DNA of 15,658 nucleotides from JALZAA01 sp035316025 (GTDB lineage: Bacteria; Actinomycetota; Acidimicrobiia; IMCC26256; JACDBD01): contig DATFXL010000118.1 of the NCBI GenBank assembly GCA_035316025.1, positions 1 through 15,658 of the forward strand, given 5' to 3'. Position 1 is the stretch's first letter. Every line of letters begins with the position of its first letter. The translations under genes and the position numbers were made by a program. The notes beneath the pieces are model-generated. The model saw nothing but the letters and a program-made list of their open reading frames with translations. It was not told the origin of the DNA and did no database searches. This document shows, one piece after another, positions 7,341 through 14,277 of the stretch.

Positions 7341-7498
7341 CGCTCGGATCTGCTGTTGCTGCGCTGAGATCTGGTTTGGCTGCGCTCAGTTTTGCTCGTA
7401 CTGCGCTCAGTTCTGCCTGTGTGCTTCCCTCAGTGTTGCTCGTGCTTCGTCAGTTCTACTTTGATCCGCTCAGTTCCGCTTTGCCCCCCTCAGATACA
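7341..7498. repeat. Array of eight ~21-bp imperfect direct repeats
   Basis: A CTCAG-like core recurs at 7343 (CTCGG), 7364 (CTGAG), 7385, 7406, 7429, 7449 (GTCAG), 7469 and 7489. Spacing is 21, 21, 21, 23, 20, 20 and 20 bp. The best units read TGCGCTCAGTTCTGC. Several units share GTT(T/C)TGCT after the core. The stretch is strongly T-rich and A-poor on the plus strand, with about 54 T against 11 A in 150 nt by hand count, unlike the flanks. The last unit touches a -10-like TACATT just before the thiolase gene. Spacing near two helical turns would put all copies on one DNA face, suggesting iterated protein-binding sites. A decayed minisatellite is the alternative. Confidence 0.8.
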
Positions 7499-7500
7499 TT
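7495..7500 (+). promoter_or_regulatory. -10-like TACATT of the thiolase operon
   Basis: TACATT ends 9 nt before ATG 7510, and no Shine-Dalgarno is present, so the mRNA may be leaderless or nearly so. The -35 region would fall within repeat unit 7 of the upstream array, where no good -35 hexamer is seen. This would fit a promoter dependent on an activator bound to the repeats. Inferred from position only. Confidence 0.4.
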
Positions 7501-7509
7501 GACGGCCCT

Positions 7510-8712
7510 ATGGCGGAACGTCCTGACTGGGGCCACGCTACCGATCTCGAGGACGTTTCCGGCCGCGCGGCCATCGCCGGGGTGGGGGAGAGCGCGTACA
7601 CGAAGGCGTCCGGACGCACCGCCCGCGAGATCGGCGCCGAGGCCGCCGAGCGGGCCATCGCCGACGCCGGCCTCGAGCCGTCCGACATCGACGGCCTGAC
7701 CTGGAACCGGGCCTTCGCCGACTTCGACGCCGCCGCCTTTCACGATCACTTCGGCACCAGTCACGACCTCTGGACGTCCCAGTGGGGCGGGGGCATGACG
7801 TGGGCGGGTACTGCGCCCCACCTGGCGGCGCGCGCGATCGAGGCGGGCAAGGCGACCCACGTGCTGAACGTTTTCGCCGTCGCCTGGGCCACCCAGCGCG
7901 GGTCCATGACCGGCGGGCCCGGCGAGACCCACGCCGCCCAGCCGCTGAAGCAGAACCTCGAGGTGCCGTTCGGGTTCTTCCCACAGCCCGTCTACTTCGC
8001 CACGATCATGCGGCGCCACATGCTGGAGTTCGGCACGACCGAGGAGCAGTTCGGCGCCATCGCGGTGGCGAGCCGCCGGCACGCCAACTTGCACCCGGGC
8101 GCGGTGATGCACGAGAAGCCGATGACGCTCGACGACTACCTGGCCTCGCCGATGCTCGCCGACCCGCTGCGGATGTTCGACTCGTGCCTGATCTCCGACG
8201 GCGGCGCCGCGTTCGTGACGACCTCGATCGAGCGCGCCCGCGACCTGCCGCGGCCACCGGCGGTGGTCGCCGGGGTGGGTGAGGGCACGGCCGAGACGGG
8301 CGGGCACTGGAGCCAGCAGCGCGCATTCACCTCGACGCCGCAGGTGTTCGCGGCGCCACCCGCGTTCAAGATGGCCGGGCTCGAGCCGGCCGATGTCGAC
8401 GTGCTCACGGTGTACGACCCGTTCACCGTCGTGTCGATGATGCAGATCGAGGACATGGGCTTCTGCCCGAAGGGCGAAGCCGGCGCGCTGGCGGAGAGCG
8501 GCGGATTGCTGCACGACTCCGGGCGTCTCGCCTTCAATACCCACGGCGGGCTGCTCAGCCATGCCTACGTGCTCGGCATCGCGCACGTCGTCGAGGTCGT
8601 GAAGCAATTGCGGGGGACCGCACCGGCGCAGGTTCCGGGATGCGAAGTCGGCGCCTACGGCGGCTACACCGGCGGCAACGCGTCGACGCTGATCCTGCGA
8701 ACCGACCGGTGA
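7510..8712 (+). CDS. Thiolase-family (SCP2/Ltp2-like) protein lacking the nucleophilic Cys
   Basis: A 400-residue thiolase-fold protein. AAIAGVGESAYTK (20-32), SDGGAAFV (229-236), VYDPFT (301-306), NTHGGLLSHAYVLGIAH (343-359) and the terminal GAYGGYTGGN (381-390) match the lipid-transfer-protein/SCP2 thiolase group. The region that normally holds the acyl-accepting Cys reads SQWGGGMTWAG (90-100), with Gly/Met and no Cys, so Claisen thiolysis is unlikely. Ltp2-type retro-aldolases of steroid side-chain degradation also lack that chemistry, and they use tyrosines. Y302 in YDPF and Y383/Y386 are candidates. Ltp2 enzymes work with a DUF35 partner, and the next gene encodes one 7 bp downstream. 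I infer an aldol or retro-aldol step on a CoA thioester. The substrate is unknown. Confidence 0.88.
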   Translation: MAERPDWGHATDLEDVSGRAAIAGVGESAYTKASGRTAREIGAEAAERAIADAGLEPSDIDGLTWNRAFADFDAAAFHDHFGTSHDLWTSQWGGGMTWAGTAPHLAARAIEAGKATHVLNVFAVAWATQRGSMTGGPGETHAAQPLKQNLEVPFGFFPQPVYFATIMRRHMLEFGTTEEQFGAIAVASRRHANLHPGAVMHEKPMTLDDYLASPMLADPLRMFDSCLISDGGAAFVTTSIERARDLPRPPAVVAGVGEGTAETGGHWSQQRAFTSTPQVFAAPPAFKMAGLEPADVDVLTVYDPFTVVSMMQIEDMGFCPKGEAGALAESGGLLHDSGRLAFNTHGGLLSHAYVLGIAHVVEVVKQLRGTAPAQVPGCEVGAYGGYTGGNASTLILRTDR

Positions 8713-8719
8713 GCACGCC

Positions 8720-9175
8720 ATGGCGCTGAAGCGTGCCGACTTCCCGCTCCCGGATCTCACCGACGCGCGCACGGCGGAGTACTTCGCGGGCGCCGCACGC
8801 GGCGAGTTGGTGCTCCCTCGTTGCGACGCGTGCGAGCGTCTCGTGTGGTACCCGGAGGAAGAGTGCCCGAGCTGCGGCGGCCGGGAGCTCACTTGGAGCC
8901 GCGTCAGCGGGCGGGGGCGGGTGTTCACGTGGTCGGTCGTGCGCCGGGCGTTCCTTCCCGCGTTCGACGAGATGGTGCCGTTCGTCACCGCGCTCGTGTC
9001 GCTCGAGGAGGACCCTCGCGTCCGCATCGTCAGCTACGTCGTCGACTGCGACCCCGAAGCCCTCGCCGCCGACTTGCCCGTCGAGGCCGTGTTCCGGCGC
9101 CTGCGGTTCCCGACGGTGCCCGATCGGAGCGTGATCGTTCCGATGTTCGCACCCGCCGCCGGCTCACCCACGTGA
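8720..9175 (+). CDS. DUF35 OB-fold protein with rubredoxin-like zinc ribbon
   Basis: A 151-residue protein of the acyl-CoA-associated DUF35 family. The N-terminal helix (residues 10-28, TDARTAEYFAGAARGELVL) precedes a zinc ribbon with C35-x2-C38 (CDAC) and C49-x2-C52 (CPSC). The OB-fold follows from about residue 58 (GRGRVFTWSVVRRAFLPAF, then PFVTALVSLEEDPRVRIVSY). These proteins partner thiolase-fold enzymes (Ltp2-DUF35) or hydratases (ChsH2), completing the active site or channelling the acyl-CoA. ATG 8720 is 7 bp after the thiolase stop. Its TGA overlaps the GTG of the CoA-transferase gene (GTGA), so the three genes form one operon. A stable complex with the upstream thiolase-like protein is the expected arrangement. 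Confidence 0.9.
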   Translation: MALKRADFPLPDLTDARTAEYFAGAARGELVLPRCDACERLVWYPEEECPSCGGRELTWSRVSGRGRVFTWSVVRRAFLPAFDEMVPFVTALVSLEEDPRVRIVSYVVDCDPEALAADLPVEAVFRRLRFPTVPDRSVIVPMFAPAAGSPT

Positions 9176-11415
9176 TCTACGACGGTCTCCGCGTCGTCGA
9201 CACGTCCCTCGGCGTCGCCGGCGGGTACTGCTCGAAGCTGCTCACCGACCTCGGCGCCGACGTCGTCAAGCTGGAGCCGCCCGAGGGCGATCCCTTGCGT
9301 GGGTACTCGGCGACGGGTTCGGTCGGCAAAGACGGCGACCCGGAAGGCGTGCTCTTCCGATACCTCCACACCTCTCAGCGCAGCGTGGTGGTCGACGACC
9401 AGGCTCGCCTGCGCGAGTGGGTCGCCGCCGCCGACATCGTGATCGAGAGCTTCGTCCCGGGCCGGGCCGAGGAGCTCCGCATCGTGGGCGTCGCCCCGGT
9501 CACGGTGTCGATCTCGTCGTTCGGGCGGGGCGGGCCCGACTCGGAGCAGTCGCTGCCGGAGGAGGTGCTCCAGGCGCGGTCCGGCTCGCTGTCCAACCAC
9601 GGGCACATGAACCGCCCGCCGCTCACGGTCGGCGGCGAGCTCGGTCAGTACGTGACCGGAGCGTTCGCCGCCCTCGGTGCCGTCACGGCGTGGTGGCGCG
9701 CCGGCCGCACCGGCGAGGCGGAGCACGTCGACGTGTCGATGCTCGAGGCGATGCAGTACACGCTGGTCACGGTGCCCACGCTCATGGCCCGGTTCCCGGG
9801 CGGGAGGTCGGGGACGTTCCGCTGGGTGATGATCCCCGGCAACGAGCCGACGGGCGACGACCGCTACGTCGGGATCACGACCGTCACGAAGCAGCAGTGG
9901 CTCGCGCTCCTGCACGTGATCGGTCGTGACAACCTCGCCGGCGACGAGGAGCTGACGACGATGCTCGGACGCTTCCGCCGCGCGCAGGAAGTCAACGAGA
10001 TGCTCCGCGGCTGGACGATGCAGCACACCGCCGACGAGGTCGTCGAGCTGTGCGCCGAAGACCGGGTGCCGGCGGCCGTGGTCGGCAACGGACAGCTGCT
10101 GCCGTCGTTCGCGCAGCTCGCGGCGCGGCACGCGTTCGTCGAGCAGCCGGCCGCGGGATTCCTGCGCCCGCGGGCGCCGTTCCGATTCTCGGCCGTGCAC
10201 GACCGCGTGATGACACCCGCGCCGCGCCTTGGTGAGCACACCGGCGCGCCCGTGCCCGAGCCGCGCCCCGTCGCCGGCATCGCGGGCTCGGTGGGGTCGC
10301 GCCCGTTCGCCGGCGTCTCGATGCTCGACTTCACGGCCTTCTGGTCCGGCCCCGCGGCCACGGCGTGGTTCAGCGCCATGGGCGCCGACGTCGTGAAGGT
10401 CGAGTCGGTCCAGCGCCCCGACGGCATCCGCTTCTCGGCCGCCGTCCGGCCCAAGGACAATCCGCAGTACTACGAGATGTCGGGCTTGTTCGCGGCGACG
10501 AATCTCGGGAAGCGCGGGATCACGCTCGACCTCGGGCAACCCGAAGGTCTCGAGATCGCCAAGCGTCTCATCGCGCGGTCCGACGTCGTGTGCGAGAACT
10601 TCACCCCGCGCGTGATGGACTCCTTCGGCCTCGATTACGACGCGATGCGCGCCATCCGTCCCGACGTCGTCGTCCTGCGGCTGCCCGCGTTCGGTCTCGA
10701 AGGCCCGTGGCGCGACCGGCCCGGCTTCGCGCAGACGATGGAGCAGATCACCGGGATGGCGTGGCGAACCGGGTACGAGGGAGGCCCCCCCATCATTCCC
10801 GGCGGGTTCGTCGACCCCGCGGTCGGCGTCCACGCCGCCACCGCCCTCGTGGCCGCGCTCGAGCATCGCGACCGCACCGGTGAAGGCCAGCTGGTCGAGA
10901 TGCCGATGATCGAGGTGGCGGCGGCGATGACGGCGGAGCAGGTCGCCGAGTACTCGGCGTACGGCGAGCTACTCGGCCGCCGCGGTGAGAGCGGGGTGTA
11001 CCGCTGTGAAGGCAACGGCGAGGAATGGGTCGCCGTGCACGTCGGATCCGATCCGATGCCGGCCGAGGAGCGCGCGGCCTGGTGCTCCGCTCGAGCCCCG
11101 GACCAGGCCGTGAAGGAGCTGCTCGACGCCGGCATCCCCGCGGCCGTCATGGTCCCGGCGTTCATGACCCTCCACGACCCGCAGCTCCGGGCTCGTCGCT
11201 TCTTCGAGCCGGTCGAGCACCCGCTGGTGGGGAAGCAGGAGTACCCGGGGTGGCCGATGCGCTTCTCGGCCGGGCCCGATCGCTACTGGCGCGAGCCGGC
11301 GCCCCTGCTCGGCCAGCACACCGACGCCGTCCTCGGCGGCGAGCTCGGCCTCGACGGCGGCGAGATCGACCGGCTCCGGGACCGACACGTCATTGGCGAG
11401 GCGCCGCTGACGTAG
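9172..11415 (+). CDS. Tandem-fused CaiB/BaiF family CoA-transferase (two domains)
   Basis: A 747-residue protein made of two class III (CaiB/BaiF) CoA-transferase modules, which are usually about 400 residues each. Module 1 (1 to about 360) has LRVVDTSLGVAGGYCSKLL then DLGADVVKLEPP near the N-terminus, and GEAEHVDVSMLEAM at 181-194. Module 2 (about 376-747) repeats the plan: SMLDFTAFWSGPAATAWFSA then MGADVVKVE, DVVCENFTPRVMD (471-483), GFAQTMEQITGMAWRTG (518-534) and GEGQLVEMPMIE (570-581). By my alignment, the residue matching the catalytic Asp of formyl-CoA transferase is Glu in both halves (E192, E581). Module 1 is the more divergent. The family moves CoA between carboxylates, or isomerises in the AMACR branch. 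The fusion could act as an intramolecular version of the family's interlocked dimer. The GTG start at 9172 overlaps the DUF35 stop by 4 bp. Confidence 0.9.
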   Translation: MIYDGLRVVDTSLGVAGGYCSKLLTDLGADVVKLEPPEGDPLRGYSATGSVGKDGDPEGVLFRYLHTSQRSVVVDDQARLREWVAAADIVIESFVPGRAEELRIVGVAPVTVSISSFGRGGPDSEQSLPEEVLQARSGSLSNHGHMNRPPLTVGGELGQYVTGAFAALGAVTAWWRAGRTGEAEHVDVSMLEAMQYTLVTVPTLMARFPGGRSGTFRWVMIPGNEPTGDDRYVGITTVTKQQWLALLHVIGRDNLAGDEELTTMLGRFRRAQEVNEMLRGWTMQHTADEVVELCAEDRVPAAVVGNGQLLPSFAQLAARHAFVEQPAAGFLRPRAPFRFSAVHDRVMTPAPRLGEHTGAPVPEPRPVAGIAGSVGSRPFAGVSMLDFTAFWSGPAATAWFSAMGADVVKVESVQRPDGIRFSAAVRPKDNPQYYEMSGLFAATNLGKRGITLDLGQPEGLEIAKRLIARSDVVCENFTPRVMDSFGLDYDAMRAIRPDVVVLRLPAFGLEGPWRDRPGFAQTMEQITGMAWRTGYEGGPPIIPGGFVDPAVGVHAATALVAALEHRDRTGEGQLVEMPMIEVAAAMTAEQVAEYSAYGELLGRRGESGVYRCEGNGEEWVAVHVGSDPMPAEERAAWCSARAPDQAVKELLDAGIPAAVMVPAFMTLHDPQLRARRFFEPVEHPLVGKQEYPGWPMRFSAGPDRYWREPAPLLGQHTDAVLGGELGLDGGEIDRLRDRHVIGEAPLT

Positions 11416-11421
11416 CGACTG

Positions 11422-12468
11422 CTACGGCGCGATGAGGTGCAGGTCGCCGAACTCGTGCCAGCGGTACCCGAGCTCGAGGGCGGTGTCGTAGCTGCGGTCG
11501 AGCAGCTCGCGACCCGCCACCGCCTCGAGGAGCTGGAGGTGGGACGCCTCCGGCTCGTGCCAGCCCGTGAGCAACCCGTTCACGACGCGCACACCGCGCG
11601 CCGGCGTCACGACGACGTCGGTCCAGCCCTCACCGGCTCCGGCGCGCCCGTCGGTGCTGGCGACCGACTCCAGGGCCCGCGTCACGGTCGTGCCCACCGC
11701 GATCACGGCGTGACCGGTGTCGTGGGCGGCGTTGACGCGCTCGGCGGTGGTGGATGGGACGCGGTACCACTCGGGGTACGGCGGTTCGTGCGCCTCCTGC
11801 GAGCTCACCCCGGTGTGGAGTGTGATCGGCAGGATGCCCACGCCGTTCGTGACGAGGCGCGTGACGAGCTCGGGCGTGAACCCCCGTGACGCGCTCGGCA
11901 TCTCCGCACTCCCTGGGTCCTTGCCGAACGCGGTCTGGTAGGCGGCGATCGGCCACCGGAGCTCCGTGCAGCCGTAGCGAATGGGGCGCCCGTGCCGAGC
12001 GAGATAGCGGAGGACCGGGTCGGGCAGGTGCGGCTCGGCGACCCACAGCCGGGGCGGCCCGTCGACGGGGAAGCGGTCGACGAGGTCGAGCGCGCCGCCC
12101 CCGTCGAGGCGTACCCGGTCACCGGGCCGGGCGGTGTCGTCAGGCAGGCTGCCGGCCCCGCACGGCTTTCGGACCTCGACCACCCACCCGGTGCCGTTTT
12201 CGTCGGGCACCTCGGTGGAGAAGTGCACGATCCTCCCGTCGGCGGTGCCCACGGCGGCGGGCACCGTGGCCGAGGTGTTCACGACGAGGACGTCGCCCGG
12301 CCGGACGCGGTCGGGCAGAGAGCGGAACGTCGTGTCGCTGAGCTCGCCAGTCTCCCGGGACGCCACGAGCATTCTGACCTCGTCACGGGCCAGCCCGCGC
12401 GCCTCGGCCGGTGAGTCGGCGATGAGCTCGTCGGGGAGCGCGAACGCGGGCTCGGTCATCGTGCTCAC
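11422..12468 (-). CDS. Divergent QueA-like protein (SAM:tRNA ribosyltransferase-isomerase family)
   Basis: A 348-residue protein, near QueA length. QueA adds the cyclopentenediol unit from SAM to preQ1-modified tRNA during queuosine synthesis. Conserved parts are RPGDVLVVNTSATVPAAV (56-73; QueA has DLLVxNxTRVxPARL), AVGTTVTRALESV (257-269) and GLLTGWHEPEASHLQLLEAV (298-317, QueA N-FH-P-S-x-L). Other canonical motifs have changed. The HVG-x-GTF-x-PV block reads HTGVSSQEAH (218-227), and the QT-YA..GS-AAPTAGLHF block reads QTAFGKDPGSAEMPSASRGF (178-197). Either it is a lineage variant or it serves another reaction. I start it at GTG 12468, which overlaps the upstream SDR stop (GTGA). ATG 12459 is an alternative. 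No tgt or other queuosine gene is visible. It converges on the CoA-transferase, 6 bp apart. Confidence 0.82.
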   Translation of the reverse strand: MSTMTEPAFALPDELIADSPAEARGLARDEVRMLVASRETGELSDTTFRSLPDRVRPGDVLVVNTSATVPAAVGTADGRIVHFSTEVPDENGTGWVVEVRKPCGAGSLPDDTARPGDRVRLDGGGALDLVDRFPVDGPPRLWVAEPHLPDPVLRYLARHGRPIRYGCTELRWPIAAYQTAFGKDPGSAEMPSASRGFTPELVTRLVTNGVGILPITLHTGVSSQEAHEPPYPEWYRVPSTTAERVNAAHDTGHAVIAVGTTVTRALESVASTDGRAGAGEGWTDVVVTPARGVRVVNGLLTGWHEPEASHLQLLEAVAGRELLDRSYDTALELGYRWHEFGDLHLIAP

Positions 12469-13169
12469 GAGGCCACCCCGACCGGTGCGAGCGTCCGGGC
12501 CTCGTAGCGTCCGCTCGGCAGGTCGCCTTCGATCACGGTGAGCAAGCCGGGCACGCTCGTCTCCGGGAGGGGACGATCCGAGATGTCCTCGCCCGGGAAC
12601 GCCTCCTGGTGCATCCGGGTGCGCATGTCGCCCGGGTCGACGACGTAGACGCGCACGTCGGGTCGCTCGGCGGCGAGCACTCGCGTCCACTGCTCGAGCG
12701 CCGCCTTCGAGGAGCCATAGCCGCTCCACCCCGCGTACGGTTCGACGGCGGCGTCCGAGGTGATCGACACGATCCGTGCGCCCGTGCCCATGCAGGGGAC
12801 GAGCAGCTGGGTGAGCCGCAGCGGCGCGAACACGTTGGTGGCGTAGACCCGTTCGAGCTCGTCGATCGGGTAGTCGGCGACCAATGGCTGCGGGCTCGGA
12901 CCGAGCCGGCTCGCGTTGTGGACGAGGAGCTCGAGGTCCCCGCCGAGGGCGTCGACGGCGGCGGCGAGGTCGAGGCGGTGCGCCTCGTCGGTGACGTCGC
13001 CGGGCACGGCATGCACGACAGCGGCGGGCCCGAGGTCGGCGGTCGCCGCCCGAAGCTCGTGCTCGCCGCGGGCGTCGACGATCAGCTCCCAGCCGGCGTG
13101 GGTGAGGGCGCGGGCGAGGGCGAGGCCGAGTCCCCGTGAGGCGCCGGTGATCAGGGCACGCTGGGCCAT
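12465..13169 (-). CDS. SDR family NAD(P)-dependent oxidoreductase
   Basis: A 234-residue classical short-chain dehydrogenase. TGASRGLG at 8-15 binds the dinucleotide. HNAS (84-87) replaces the usual NNAG. The catalytic triad appears as S138, Y151 and K155 (YGSSK). VDPGDMRTRM (177-186) matches the post-catalytic PG-x-x-x-T region. The N-terminal sequence RALITGASRGLGLALARAL is typical. The Arg after the glycine motif and VDAR near residue 31-34 leave cofactor choice open. The ATG start at 13169 has a good AAGGAAG ribosome site. It is the first gene of a leftward pair with the QueA-like protein (GTGA overlap). The substrate is unknown. Linkage to a QueA-like protein might be chance or might signal a shared small-molecule role. 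Confidence 0.92.
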   Translation of the reverse strand: MAQRALITGASRGLGLALARALTHAGWELIVDARGEHELRAATADLGPAAVVHAVPGDVTDEAHRLDLAAAVDALGGDLELLVHNASRLGPSPQPLVADYPIDELERVYATNVFAPLRLTQLLVPCMGTGARIVSITSDAAVEPYAGWSGYGSSKAALEQWTRVLAAERPDVRVYVVDPGDMRTRMHQEAFPGEDISDRPLPETSVPGLLTVIEGDLPSGRYEARTLAPVGVAS

Positions 13170-13200
13170 GACGCGCTTCCTTCCTGTCTCTTCCTTCTCT

Positions 13201-13260
13201 TCTTGATCGGATCCGGTTCTTCTTGATCCGGATCGGTTCTTCACGATCAGGATCAGGTTG
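13201..13260. repeat. Three tandem 20-bp direct repeats rich in GATC
   Basis: Units at 13201-13220, 13221-13240 and 13241-13260 have an exact 20-bp period. Units 1 and 2 read TCTTGATC...GGTTCT and differ by where an extra C or G falls. Unit 3 is diverged. Each unit holds two GATC tetramers (13205/13210, 13225/13231, 13245/13251). The array lies 32-91 bp upstream of the leftward SDR start. It probably falls inside that gene's 5' leader, since a -10-like TACCTT is at 13274-13269, or just behind the divergent promoter. It could be an operator array or a leader RNA element. Confidence 0.75.
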
Positions 13261-13334
13261 TCGTGAGGAAGGTACGGAGGGAACCGGATCGTCACATCGG
13301 GCCGGGGAACGGACTTGCCTCGGTCGAAAGACCT

Positions 13335-13348
13335 AGGACCTCGGTCCT
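13335..13348. promoter_or_regulatory. 14-bp palindrome AGGACC-TC-GGTCCT in the -35 region of the DUF1275 gene
   Basis: The two 6-bp arms are perfectly complementary. They are followed 5 bp later by TACCGT (13354-13359), a -10-like hexamer for the gene starting at 13395. Position over the -35 suits an operator. It loosely resembles the DosR/DevR box (GGGACTTTAGTCCC, 9 of 14 positions by eye), but no DosR gene is in this window. Confidence 0.45.
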
Positions 13349-13394
13349 CCCGTTACCGTGCGGCACCGATCCAACCGAGCGAGCTGAAAGGCGC

Positions 13395-14234
13395 ATGACC
13401 AACCCCGACGTCGAGATCCCGCCGTCCGCGTACGGCATGGCGTTCCCGCTGGCCTGGGTCACGGGCTATGTCGACGCGGTGGGCTTCCTCACACTGGCCG
13501 GCCTCTTCGTCGCTCACATCAGCGGGAACGCGGTCCGCCTCGGCGTCTTCGTGGGCGGCGACGACTGGAATCTCGCCGCCCAACGGTTCGTCCCGATCGT
13601 CGCGTTCATCCTCGGCGTCGTGGGCGGCATCGCCTTCGTCGAGGCGCTCCGGCGACGGTCGATCCCGGTGCCGGCGCGGCTACTCGGGATCGAAGCCGCC
13701 CTCCTCCTGGTGTTCATGCTCGCGGGGCGTGCCGTAGTCGGCAGCGAAGGCGCGTCCGCCGGTTCGTGGGACTACTACCTGCTCGCGATCGTCGTCGTGC
13801 TGGCGATGGCGCTGCCGAACGTGGCGCTGCGGCGCGTAGCCGGGCTTCCCGTCCACACCACCTTTGTGACGGGCATGCTGACCTACGTCGGCGAAGAGGT
13901 CGTCCACGCCTGGTATGCGCGGCGCGACCTTCGTCGAGCCGGCGCCACACCCCATCCCGACGACGAGGCGCAGGTCGCCTTCCGCCGCGCCCGCCTCCAT
14001 GGCGGCGTCTGGATCAGCTACTTCGTCGGTGGCGTCCTTGGCGCGCTCATCGCGCTCCGCTGGGACCTGTGGTCGCTTTCTTCTGCCGCTGGGCGCGCTC
14101 GTCGCGCTCATCGCCTTCGATCTCGCCCCGCCCGCCGCACGAGCGTGAACGGCATCCACTCTCCAGCAGCAGGTGCGCGCCGATTGCGATCACCAGGCGC
14201 GCCGCCACCGGCACTCAGGGGGGTGCAGGCGTAG
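13395..14234 (+). CDS. DUF1275 (YoaK-type) membrane protein, apparently frameshifted near the C-terminus
   Basis: A multi-pass inner-membrane protein of the DUF1275/YoaK family, of unknown function. GYVDAVGFLTLAGLFVAHIS then GN (24-45) and GLPVHTTFVTGMLTYVGEE (150-168) are family hallmarks. About six TM segments are visible. In the frame as given (279 aa), the tail after RWDLWSLS (222-229) becomes Arg/Pro-rich and unlike the family. One frame over, the DNA from about 14079 reads FLLPLGALVALIAFDLAPPA and stops at 14148, exactly the missing last TM helix. One extra base in the CTTTCTT run (14076-14082) would explain this, giving an ancestral product of about 250 aa. It could be an error or a real mutation. 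The ATG start at 13395 has GAAAGG upstream, and a likely -10 TACCGT lies at 13354. Confidence 0.85.
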   Translation: MTNPDVEIPPSAYGMAFPLAWVTGYVDAVGFLTLAGLFVAHISGNAVRLGVFVGGDDWNLAAQRFVPIVAFILGVVGGIAFVEALRRRSIPVPARLLGIEAALLLVFMLAGRAVVGSEGASAGSWDYYLLAIVVVLAMALPNVALRRVAGLPVHTTFVTGMLTYVGEEVVHAWYARRDLRRAGATPHPDDEAQVAFRRARLHGGVWISYFVGGVLGALIALRWDLWSLSSAAGRARRAHRLRSRPARRTSVNGIHSPAAGARRLRSPGAPPPALRGVQA

Positions 14235-14277
14235 GCTCCGGCCGGCCGGGAGGGCACGACGACGCGACGCGACGCAT

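Noticed and set aside
7273..7464. Cys-rich 63-aa frame over the 21-bp repeats
   Set aside because: The periodic Cys/Ala/Gln pattern is a by-product of the 21-bp (7-codon) repeat. No start signal is present.
7341..7498. Repeat array as CRISPR
   Set aside because: Units are about 21 bp head-to-tail with no unique 30-40 bp spacers, they are imperfect, and no cas gene is present.
9034..10866. Minus-strand frame (610 aa) opposite the CoA-transferase
   Set aside because: His/Arg/Asp-rich antisense shadow. The plus-strand frame shows two CaiB/BaiF modules.
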